From the IMG/VR virus record IMGVR_UViG_3300046816_000391, positions 1 through 50,776 of that record: a DNA stretch of 50,776 bases; one strand, given 5' to 3'. A model generated the notes under the pieces. The model worked only from the letters and a program-made list of their open reading frames with translations, was not told the origin of the DNA and searched no databases. The position numbers and the translations under genes are program-made. Below are positions 37,493 to 43,558 of the stretch, in pieces. Source of the stretch: a virus. Position 1 is the stretch's first letter; every line of letters begins with the position of its first letter.

Positions 37493-37688
37493 CTGCTGGT
37501 GCTGGAATTGCTGCTATGGGATCAATGATCCACATACCGGCTTGCCAATTGTGGGAAGTCGTATGATCGTGTGCCCAAAGTGCGGCAACAAGCGCTGTCC
37601 GCGTGCGACCGACCATCGATTCGCGTGTACCGATAGCAACGAGCCTGGGCAGGCTGGCAGCCGCTTTGCAGATCAACCAATCGGGTGA
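37485..37688 (+). CDS. Zinc-ribbon small protein
   Basis: The 67 residues begin MTDCWCWNCCYGINDPHTGL and contain MIVCPKCGNKRCPRATDHRF. The spacing CPKCGNKRCPRATDH is a signature of a widespread phage zinc-finger protein family. It overlaps the upstream gene by eight bases. Confidence 0.68.
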   Translation: MTDCWCWNCCYGINDPHTGLPIVGSRMIVCPKCGNKRCPRATDHRFACTDSNEPGQAGSRFADQPIG

Positions 37689-37691
37689 TGT

Positions 37692-37934
37692 ATGACGACA
37701 GACGAAATACTCACTGCGTTGACCGACGGGTACGACAACAGCACTGTAAAGATTAGCCGCTCGCTTGGCCCGACAGGCTCCTATGCGTGGCTGTGGGACA
37801 TTAACTTCACTCGGTCCATGGGACGCTATCCTGATCCGCCATTGTACGTTGAGGCCAAAGAGACCGCCTTTACGTTGCAGGGCGCGCTAGAAGGGATCAA
37901 GCGCCAGGTTGACGAACAAGTGAAGCGCGGATAA
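37692..37934 (+). CDS. Small protein, unknown
   Basis: The 80 residues begin MTTDEILTALTDGYDNSTVK and contain YAWLWDINFTRSMGRYPDPP. A helix plus beta-strand composition is apparent, with a terminal EGIKRQVDEQVKRG helix. No family recognised. Confidence 0.6.
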   Translation: MTTDEILTALTDGYDNSTVKISRSLGPTGSYAWLWDINFTRSMGRYPDPPLYVEAKETAFTLQGALEGIKRQVDEQVKRG

Positions 37935-37939
37935 CAACC

Positions 37940-38164
37940 ATGAGTGCCTACAGAGTGAGCGGTGTGGAAAGCAGACACACAGCGTGTGAACGTGTCGCGC
38001 GCCGCGTCGGAATCTCGCCCTTGCTGAACAAGGGAGAAGCAGGTGTAGGCGACCTGCACGGGCCACCTTTGAAGCACGTTGGGCCCGTTGGAGTTAAACA
38101 AGGCAGCCGGGGTAGCGTCCGGCCTCACTCTGTAGGCGCTGGTAACTCATCGGGACAGCCATGA
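37940..38164 (+). CDS. Small Gly/Val-rich protein, uncertain
   Basis: The 74 residues begin MSAYRVSGVESRHTACERVA and are unusually rich in Gly, Val and His. Codon and residue composition differ from neighbours, so this may be a spurious frame, but its ATGA overlap with the next gene and lack of an alternative gene here speak for it. Confidence 0.4.
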   Translation: MSAYRVSGVESRHTACERVARRVGISPLLNKGEAGVGDLHGPPLKHVGPVGVKQGSRGSVRPHSVGAGNSSGQP

Positions 38165-38409
38165 ACGTCGGACAGCCAGTGATGACGATTGCAACGTGGG
38201 ACGAGGAAGCGTGGATGCCGCCTCCACCAATCGGCAGCGTGGGCACGATCAGTGGCCCACTGGATGAGGGCGACTATCTGGTGCTATTCGATGACTATCC
38301 CTGCCCGGTTGGCGAGCCTGACTGGTATACGCCGAAGTGGGCAATCGTTCCAATTGGCGATGACCCGGACTCACGCCGCGTCGAGATGAAGGAGACACTC
38401 ACGTGCTGA
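38161..38409 (+). CDS. Small beta-rich protein, unknown
   Basis: The 82 residues begin MNVGQPVMTIATWDEEAWMP and continue PPPIGSVGTISGPLDEGDYL, VLFDDYPCPVGEPDWYTPKW. It looks like a small SH3-like barrel (GSVGTI..PLDEGDYLVLFD). It overlaps the next gene by seven bases. A similar architecture occurs in phage early proteins without a known role. Confidence 0.62.
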   Translation: MNVGQPVMTIATWDEEAWMPPPPIGSVGTISGPLDEGDYLVLFDDYPCPVGEPDWYTPKWAIVPIGDDPDSRRVEMKETLTC

Positions 38410-39353
38410 CAAACGAGCGGAGTCTGGATATTCCTGCGGACTACTTCAGCAGCGAAGAGTCGCGGGAGTATGTCGGCCGACAGTGGCAGCGGTTATGCGG
38501 CGAACTCGACGCAGCCGAGCAGAACGCGAAGATCCTGCGCGAGCAGATAGCCGCTCACGAACCGGTAAAGAGGTACTACGTCGATGCGGGCAAGCTTGCC
38601 GGCGTGACCGAATCGGCCGAGGGCGAGTTCGTACGCTATGCCGACATCAAGCACCTGCTACAGGTCGAACCGACACGTGAGCCGATGGCTACCAGCTCAG
38701 AGCGCGTCTCAGACGAGCGCCTCACGCAGATCAAACGCTCGTTCATCATGGCGCTCGACAAGGGCGACCCGAACTACATCGTGGACCTCGAATGGAACGA
38801 GGGTGTATCGATCCTGAACGAGCTGACGTTCAAACGAGCGATGTATAAGGGCAGCTGGGACGCGACCCTCTACGAATGGAATCGGCTGGCTGGGTCGGAA
38901 GCAAAGCCTGCCGCGAAATGCGTTCTGTGCGGCATGATGCCCGACGAGGTCGCGGCGCGGGGCTGCTTCTACGATTACGACAAAGAGCGCGGATGCGCAC
39001 AGGCGATCAAGGGGGCTGTGAACCGGCAGGAGCCATTCAGTGGTTCCATCTTCGGTGGCGGCCCGCCGCCGGGATCATACTACTCGTGGCAGGGCCGCTT
39101 CACATCGTGGAACGGAGACTTGCGCCCCCAACCGGTAGATGCTTCCAGAGCTGAGGAAATGAAGCGATGGGTTCTGCGTCGTCCTGATGGGAAGTACTAC
39201 GCTGAAGATGGCTGGGGCCGCGCGTTCTGGGTCAGCGACCCGACTCCATTCATCTGCACGCGCGCTAGTGCGGAGAGCCACAATCGGCAGGAGATCGCTG
39301 AGGGGTGCGCGCTTGAAGAGTTTCCTTTGAACCGGGAAGTAAAGCATGAGTGA
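38403..39353 (+). CDS. Largest unassigned early protein
   Basis: The 316 residues from GTG begin with a coiled coil (WQRLCGELDAAEQNAKILRE, QIAAHEPVKRYYVDAGKLAG). A middle part (RLTQIKRSFIMALDKGDPNY) leads to CVLCGMMPDEVAARGCFYDY, a Cys motif, then GGGPPPGSYYSWQGRFTSWN and EMKRWVLRRPDGKYYAEDGW. The N-terminal part resembles small phage proteins; the rest looks like added modules. No replication motif is seen. Confidence 0.62.
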   Translation: MLTNERSLDIPADYFSSEESREYVGRQWQRLCGELDAAEQNAKILREQIAAHEPVKRYYVDAGKLAGVTESAEGEFVRYADIKHLLQVEPTREPMATSSERVSDERLTQIKRSFIMALDKGDPNYIVDLEWNEGVSILNELTFKRAMYKGSWDATLYEWNRLAGSEAKPAAKCVLCGMMPDEVAARGCFYDYDKERGCAQAIKGAVNRQEPFSGSIFGGGPPPGSYYSWQGRFTSWNGDLRPQPVDASRAEEMKRWVLRRPDGKYYAEDGWGRAFWVSDPTPFICTRASAESHNRQEIAEGCALEEFPLNREVKHE

Positions 39354-39645
39354 TAAGGCGCGAGCCGGTACGCTGTTGTGCGTGGATTCTGGCTGCTATT
39401 CAGACTATGGCGTCACTGGTTTCTTCGTGGTGCTGAAGGACTTCGCGCCGAAGGCGGAGCTTGACGAGTTCGTTTCGACGCGGCCAGAGCAGGCTGCCGA
39501 CTACCAGTTTCAGGAGCATGAATTCATGGCTGCGTTACTGGCAAAGGGCTACTTACTGGAAGTCCCCTATGGAACGATGCATCTGACCGACTACAGCCGC
39601 GCGTCGGAGTTCTTTTTCACTCCCGCGGCCTCGGAGCCGCAGTGA
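39346..39645 (+). CDS. Small protein, unknown
   Basis: The 99 residues begin MSDKARAGTLLCVDSGCYSD and contain TGFFVVLKDFAPKAELDEFV followed by EFMAALLAKGYLLEVPYGTM. Alpha/beta; overlaps the upstream gene by eight bases. No family recognised, though the FVVLkdF...el..f pattern recurs in early phage proteins. Confidence 0.63.
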   Translation: MSDKARAGTLLCVDSGCYSDYGVTGFFVVLKDFAPKAELDEFVSTRPEQAADYQFQEHEFMAALLAKGYLLEVPYGTMHLTDYSRASEFFFTPAASEPQ

Positions 39646-39652
39646 GATCCGC

Positions 39653-39853
39653 ATGAGACCGAACTGCGGCACGTGTGGCAAGGACTCCGCCCAGCGCTAC
39701 CACTGCGGCGGTCCGAGCTACTGCGATCACGGCATCGGCCTGCAGCGCGAGTGCCCTGAGTGTCACGCGTCCAAGGTTGAGGAAACTGGCGCGAGCTACC
39801 AGTGGTTTTGCCATTGTGGGTGGCTGTCGGAACAAGTGAGCGCGCATGAATAA
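39653..39853 (+). CDS. Cys-rich zinc-ribbon protein
   Basis: The 66 residues begin MRPNCGTCGKDSAQRYHCGG and contain CDHGIGLQRECPECHASKVE and WFCHCGWLS. Ten Cys and several His residues suggest two or more zinc sites. The end overlaps the next gene. No assigned role. Confidence 0.62.
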   Translation: MRPNCGTCGKDSAQRYHCGGPSYCDHGIGLQRECPECHASKVEETGASYQWFCHCGWLSEQVSAHE

Positions 39854-40040
39854 GCAAGTTGGCAACTTCGAAATCAAAACGTATCAGGACAGCGAGACGG
39901 TCACGGTCGTTTACCACCATAACGCCAGCTTTGCCGAGCAGGTCACCTTTCGTGGCGCCAATGATCTTTGGGACCTTCAATACGCGATTAGCTGCGCACT
40001 GCGCGAGCGTTCGGAACGCTCCGCTTCGAGAACCACATGA
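39846..40040 (+). CDS. Small beta-rich protein, unknown
   Basis: The 64 residues begin MNKQVGNFEIKTYQDSETVT and continue VVYHHNASFAEQVTFRGAND, with a final helix (WDLQYAISCALRERSERSAS). Overlaps both neighbours by 4-8 bases. No family recognised. Confidence 0.6.
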   Translation: MNKQVGNFEIKTYQDSETVTVVYHHNASFAEQVTFRGANDLWDLQYAISCALRERSERSASRTT

Positions 40041-40285
40041 CAGCTAGAGACGGGCTTTTTCTATTGTTCGGCGCACTCTACGGCGTGGCGCCGTTCGTCT
40101 TGGCCGATCTATATCATCGTTGGCGCGCGCAGCGTCTAACCGGAGCAACGCCGTCGAGAGAGATCATCTGGCGGGCTTGGTGCTGGCTGCGCTGGCCGAA
40201 GAATGACGTTCGCCACTATGGTGCACGCGGTGATGGGGAGACTGACGACAGCGAAGCATTCAAACGCGCAGTGCGTCGAGGATAG
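40037..40285 (+). CDS. Membrane protein ending in a tailspike-type motif
   Basis: The 82 residues begin MTARDGLFLLFGALYGVAPF; residues 6-25 form one hydrophobic membrane helix. The C-terminal ~27 residues, NDVRHYGARGDGETDDSEAF then KRAVRRG, reproduce the (v.dfGA.GDG.tDDt.Af..A) motif that opens pectate-lyase-like beta-helices of phage tailspikes, but no helix follows. It overlaps the upstream gene by four bases. It may be a remnant of recombination with a tailspike gene or a membrane-tethered decoy; both are speculative. Confidence 0.6.
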   Translation: MTARDGLFLLFGALYGVAPFVLADLYHRWRAQRLTGATPSREIIWRAWCWLRWPKNDVRHYGARGDGETDDSEAFKRAVRRG

Positions 40286-40291
40286 AAGCCC

Positions 40292-40537
40292 ATGACGATC
40301 GACGAAGAAATCGCGAAGTGCCAGCGCATGATAGATCTCGCGAAGCAGGTAAAGGTCTTCGCCAAAGAGCCGCTGAACGTCGGCAACATCCCCGGCGAGA
40401 TAGACCGGGCCCTCGGGCTGGCTTGGTGGAATGAGCGGCGCTATCGCCTTGTCGTATCGGTACACGAAGGCCAGTGCCGTCACGAGACTCGGCTAGCCGA
40501 GCTGCGCGGCCTAAAAGCGCAGATGTACGCCGGCTAA
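40292..40537 (+). CDS. Small helical protein, unknown
   Basis: The 81 residues begin MTIDEEIAKCQRMIDLAKQV. Two or more helices (LGLAWWNERRYRLVVSVHEG, ETRLAELRGLKAQMYAG) are evident. No family recognised. Confidence 0.6.
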   Translation: MTIDEEIAKCQRMIDLAKQVKVFAKEPLNVGNIPGEIDRALGLAWWNERRYRLVVSVHEGQCRHETRLAELRGLKAQMYAG

Positions 40538-40585
40538 CATCCTAGCTGAGAATCAAAGCCCGAGACAGGGCAAAGGATAACGACG

Positions 40586-40801
40586 ATGGAACCGCAAGAC
40601 TTCCCGCAACAGGGAAACCTCGAAAATCACGAGTATGAGCCAGAAGGCCCTAAAATGCCGTGGGCGATAGCATTATGGAGAATGCTTTTGATCTTCCCGA
40701 TTATCGCGCTCTGCGGGATCGTGTGCGGCTTCGTGCTAATTGGCTGGGGCCCGAGACGGGCCCTGCGGTTCTGGGCCGATACGATGCGAGAGTCTGAGTG
40801 A
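40586..40801 (+). CDS. Small single-pass membrane protein, last early gene
   Basis: The 71 residues begin MEPQDFPQQGNLENHEYEPE, then a membrane helix (ALWRMLLIFPIIALCGIVCG, extended by FVLIGWG) and a short tail. It ends the plus-strand operon, convergent with the lysis genes. Role unknown; superinfection or membrane functions are common for such proteins. Confidence 0.62.
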   Translation: MEPQDFPQQGNLENHEYEPEGPKMPWAIALWRMLLIFPIIALCGIVCGFVLIGWGPRRALRFWADTMRESE

Positions 40802-40926
40802 TTAGTGTAGCGACGTCAGGTGTCCTTCCTGTGCCGCATGCACACCTCCAAAGCCAGTTATCTCCTGCCAACCGCTTCACGGCGGTAAGCCTGCCATTAA
40901 CATCGCCGGGATTGGTGAGCATCTAT
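40802..40926. other. Convergent intergenic gap
   Basis: This 125-bp gap lies between the last early gene (plus) and the Rz gene (minus), whose ends face each other. A short stem ACCGC/GCGGT is present near 40869-40884, but no T-run follows on either strand, so no good terminator is visible. Confidence 0.5.
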
Positions 40927-41439
40927 CTATTGTAGTCTTATCGCTCGCTGCTCTCTGTACCAATTCGTCCAGAACTCGACTCTGGCTGCATCGGCTTCGC
41001 AGTCGGTGCCAGTTCCTGTAATGCTGTCTCCAGCCGCTGTAGCGCGGCTTTCCCTTTCGGCGGCGTCAGCATCTCCGGTGACACTTCCGGCCACTCCGGA
41101 CACCGGCTCACGACAGGCACTGGCTGCTGCGATGCGCATGCTGAGATCATGAATGCGCCTATTAGCGCCAGCACTACGGAGGGTGAGCGATGAGAGGGCC
41201 TCGGCATATTGCTTCTCCAATTCCCGTGTTTGAGCAGTGCTCGCAGCTTCCAGCAACGCTGCACGAGCATTGGCTTCGTCGCGTGCGATCGCCGCGGCCG
41301 AAAACAGTGGCTGCCAGTGAGCCTCAGAAGCCGCGTAGCCGGATTTGTATCCTGCGTGATTCACCCATAGGGCCGCACCGATGAGGGCCATGGCGCCCGC
41401 GAGGATGGGCCAGAATCGTGCGAGTAGGCCAAGCCACAT
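40927..41439 (-). CDS. Rz: Rz-like inner-membrane spanin
   Basis: The 170 residues begin MWLGLLARFWPILAGAMALI; residues 5-27 are the single membrane anchor (N-in). A periplasmic coiled coil follows (ARDEANARAALLEAASTAQT, RELEKQYAEALSSLTLRSAG). The C-terminal part is Cys-containing. It is the last gene of the lysis cassette and contains the Rz1 frame entirely inside it, as in lambda. The complex fuses inner and outer membranes in the final lysis step. The start shares bases with the holin-like stop (TGATG). Confidence 0.88.
   Translation of the reverse strand: MWLGLLARFWPILAGAMALIGAALWVNHAGYKSGYAASEAHWQPLFSAAAIARDEANARAALLEAASTAQTRELEKQYAEALSSLTLRSAGANRRIHDLSMRIAAASACREPVSGVAGSVTGDADAAERESRATAAGDSITGTGTDCEADAARVEFWTNWYREQRAIRLQ
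40938..41207 (-). CDS. Rz1: Rz1-like outer-membrane lipoprotein spanin, nested in Rz
   Basis: The 89 residues begin MPRPSHRSPSVVLALIGAFM and then ISACASQQPV: a lipoprotein signal peptide with lipobox ISAC, Cys24 being the lipidated residue. A Pro-rich mature part (VPVVSRCPEWPEVSPEMLTP) follows. The ATG (41205-41207) has a GGAG ribosome site. The whole gene lies in another frame within Rz, the classic nested arrangement. This shows the host has an outer membrane. Confidence 0.88.
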   Translation of the reverse strand: MPRPSHRSPSVVLALIGAFMISACASQQPVPVVSRCPEWPEVSPEMLTPPKGKAALQRLETALQELAPTAKPMQPESSSGRIGTESSER

Positions 41440-41753
41440 CAGGGTTGTACCGTGGTTGTAATGGTGCTGGCGGAGGTGGTGCGCGTCGAGGTCGGCTGCT
41501 GGTTCCAGTCTCGACCGTTGGCCGAGTATTCGCTAAACACCATCTTCAGGAATCCCAGCACCGCGACAAAAACGATGCTCGCGAATCCAGATGCTTCGAT
41601 GCCGCGGTCTTCCTTGGGTAAGGCGATGTACCAGAACAGAAGCCAATGAGTGACTTCCACGGTCCAGAGGAAACAGCCGATCAGGAACAGACGCGGGAAG
41701 ATTCTCCAGCTATCGATGAGTTCCGCCCAATCTAGGAGCTTTGTTTTACTCAC
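41439..41753 (-). CDS. Holin-like membrane protein
   Basis: The 104 residues start from GTG (41751-41753), overlapping the endolysin stop (GTGA). Two membrane helices are visible: WRIFPRLFLIGCFLWTVEVT through HWLLFWYIAL, and GFASIVFVAVLGFLKMVFS, with a short charged loop. The Ser/Thr-rich tail ends TITTTVQP. It lies between the endolysin and Rz, where holins are found. Assignment to a holin class is not possible from this sequence alone. Confidence 0.7.
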   Translation of the reverse strand: MSKTKLLDWAELIDSWRIFPRLFLIGCFLWTVEVTHWLLFWYIALPKEDRGIEASGFASIVFVAVLGFLKMVFSEYSANGRDWNQQPTSTRTTSASTITTTVQP

Positions 41754-42277
41754 GTAATCCCCAGCGCCTTTCGCGCATAGATGAAATGATCTATGCGATC
41801 GTCGATGCCGTTCCAACCGCCATTCCAAACCTTGCAGGCGGTACCGAACTTGTGCGCATCGGCAATAGCGCTCAGGCCATGCGTCGACCAATACCAGCCA
41901 GCCGACTGGGCTGCATATTCGGGCTGCTCGAGTAGTTCAGGCTGCGCCAGTAGATCGAGGCCGAGTGCAATACCGCAAACCGTGTAGTTTCGTCGCCCAG
42001 TGATCTGCCCCAACCCTCGGCCAAGGAATCGAGGGCCGTCACCTGGCTCGGTATTACCGAGATCTGCACGACCTTCATAAGCGCTCCCGTCGGTAAGTTC
42101 CCGCACGTAATGAAGACTGCCGCTCTCTACCGCGATCTGCGCAAGGAAGATGGCTTGCCGCATGGGGGTGCTGATCGAGAAGTGATCGAAGGCATCATTT
42201 ATCGGCTGGACGAAAAGTTCGATGCGGTCTGCCGTGGCATGGGGGAGTGCGATGGCGAGCTGTGTACTGGAGATCAC
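41750..42277 (-). CDS. GH19-type endolysin (chitinase-like lysozyme)
   Basis: The 175 residues begin MISSTQLAIALPHATADRIE. AIFLAQIAVESGSLHYVREL has the first catalytic Glu51 of GH19 (AQxxxESGxF) and YEGRADLGNTEPGDGPRFLG followed by RGLGQITGRRNY is the GH19 core (YEGR.DLGN...GDG..y.GRG.iQiTGR.NY), with Glu68 the likely second acid. These enzymes cut the peptidoglycan glycan strand. There is no signal peptide, so a holin is needed for export. It overlaps both neighbours by four bases. Confidence 0.9.
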   Translation of the reverse strand: MISSTQLAIALPHATADRIELFVQPINDAFDHFSISTPMRQAIFLAQIAVESGSLHYVRELTDGSAYEGRADLGNTEPGDGPRFLGRGLGQITGRRNYTVCGIALGLDLLAQPELLEQPEYAAQSAGWYWSTHGLSAIADAHKFGTACKVWNGGWNGIDDRIDHFIYARKALGIT

Positions 42278-42528
42278 CGTTCGTCCATCCTCCGCTGCTT
42301 CTCGATCGCTGTGGCGTCCTTTCGGTTCAGGTTTATCAGTTCGTCCATACGCTGATTCATCTGCACGTGTGAGGCATCGAGCTTATCGCTGTTGGAGGCA
42401 GAGACCGCCGTCCCCTCATCGATCTTGCGGCTATTGCGGCGACTGACCTGCACATTCCACAGGGAGGCAAGCGCCGCAATGAGCACACCAGCGCCAGTCA
42501 GGATTTGGCCAACTTCGGTTGGGCTCAC
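42274..42528 (-). CDS. Small membrane protein of the lysis cassette
   Basis: The 84 residues begin MSPTEVGQILTGAGVLIAAL. One membrane helix (8-26) is followed by a coiled-coil tail (KLDASHVQMNQRMDELINLN). This matches small holin-associated or antiholin-like proteins, but function is unproven. It overlaps the endolysin gene by four bases. Confidence 0.65.
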   Translation of the reverse strand: MSPTEVGQILTGAGVLIAALASLWNVQVSRRNSRKIDEGTAVSASNSDKLDASHVQMNQRMDELINLNRKDATAIEKQRRMDER

Positions 42529-42743
42529 GGATCTTCAGCACTCATCACGGCCTTATCGATAGCCCAGCAGATGAAGAGTCGGTCCGAGAATGAGAAGGCC
42601 GCTGGAACTGGACGTGCTCGAAGCGCATCGATCTTGACAAGCTCCGCATCCGTGTAGTGATCGCGGACGCCTGCATACTCAGTACTGGCTGGATCGAAGA
42701 TGTCGAGCAGCGAATTCTGAATGATCACAATGCTGTGGCTCAC
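42525..42743 (-). CDS. Small soluble protein, unknown
   Basis: The 72 residues begin MSHSIVIIQNSLLDIFDPAS and contain YTDAELVKIDALRARPVPAA followed by FSFSDRLFICWAIDKAVMSA. It is in the lysis cassette, overlapping the previous gene by four bases. No membrane helix of full length is present. Role unknown. Confidence 0.62.
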   Translation of the reverse strand: MSHSIVIIQNSLLDIFDPASTEYAGVRDHYTDAELVKIDALRARPVPAAFSFSDRLFICWAIDKAVMSAEDP

Positions 42744-43124
42744 TTACTTTTTCTCCTGTGCATGTGGGTCGGTTTGAATGCCGCGTGCGGCGAGGGCCTG
42801 TTGCATGACACGTATATCCTCACGGGCTAGTGCGGAATTGCGCTCGGCAATCTGCACTCGGTCTCGCAGCGATTCCATGCGCTCGCTATAGACCATCGGC
42901 AAGACTATCGCCATGCCGAATGCCATCACGGAGAACGCGAACGCAATGATGGCAAGGTACAGTCCGGTACGGTCATGCAGTTCTGCATTTCCGCCTGTCG
43001 CGACGGGCCCGGTATTACCGGTGATCGATTCGTTCGGCGAGTCGTGATGGCGAATCAGAGTGGGTCTATCGTCTGTCACGGGAGAGCTGCTGGAGCTGCT
43101 GTTCGACACGGGTGGCTCGTTCAT
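42744..43124 (-). CDS. Single-pass membrane protein
   Basis: The 126 residues begin MNEPPVSNSSSSSSPVTDDR; the ATG at 43122-43124 has an AGAGGGAACAGG leader and is preferred to one seven codons upstream. A Ser-rich N-terminus precedes a membrane helix (TGLYLAIIAFAFSVMAFGMA, then IVLPMV) and a coiled coil (SLRDRVQIAERNSALAREDI). It may be an antiholin or spanin-related protein, an inference from place. Confidence 0.62.
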   Translation of the reverse strand: MNEPPVSNSSSSSSPVTDDRPTLIRHHDSPNESITGNTGPVATGGNAELHDRTGLYLAIIAFAFSVMAFGMAIVLPMVYSERMESLRDRVQIAERNSALAREDIRVMQQALAARGIQTDPHAQEKK

Positions 43125-43527
43125 CCTGTTCCCTCTGGTGATCACGGATGTTCGAGATCATGGCCGACTGGGAAGAAATCTGCATGGATAGCGACCATGC
43201 GGCTCCGATTACGGGGCCTGCCACGCCCACCACAACCGCAACAACGGCCAGTACAAGGTGCCAGCGCTTGATGCTGTCACCCTTGTCCCCGTCACTGTCG
43301 CCATTCGAGAACCTAGGGGCCATGCTACGTCCGATGCGAATGCCCCTTTCTAAGTCATTTTCCGGATAGTCCTTCGGACCCCGCTCCTGCTGCTTCAGAC
43401 CCTCGAGCACGCCCCTTAGCGCAGCAAAGCGCGCGTCCAGCCAGAACTTGAATTTCGTGGTCTCGACTTCCGGGTCACGTTCCATGGCGCCCAGAAATGG
43501 AACCTCTTCGGTTTGTGCGTTCGGCAT
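43066..43527 (-). CDS. Membrane protein upstream of the lysis genes
   Basis: The 153 residues begin MPNAQTEEVPFLGAMERDPE. A charged N-terminal domain is followed by one membrane helix (WHLVLAVVAVVVGVAGPVIG) and a coiled-coil end (SNIRDHQREQDERATRVEQQ). The end overlaps the next gene by 59 bases. Similar proteins of the form charged-TM-coil appear near tailspikes; role unknown, possibly membrane fixation of lysis proteins. Confidence 0.62.
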   Translation of the reverse strand: MPNAQTEEVPFLGAMERDPEVETTKFKFWLDARFAALRGVLEGLKQQERGPKDYPENDLERGIRIGRSMAPRFSNGDSDGDKGDSIKRWHLVLAVVAVVVGVAGPVIGAAWSLSMQISSQSAMISNIRDHQREQDERATRVEQQLQQLSRDRR

Positions 43528-43558
43528 GACTTCCCCGTCTAGCTTTTCTATTCTCTCA

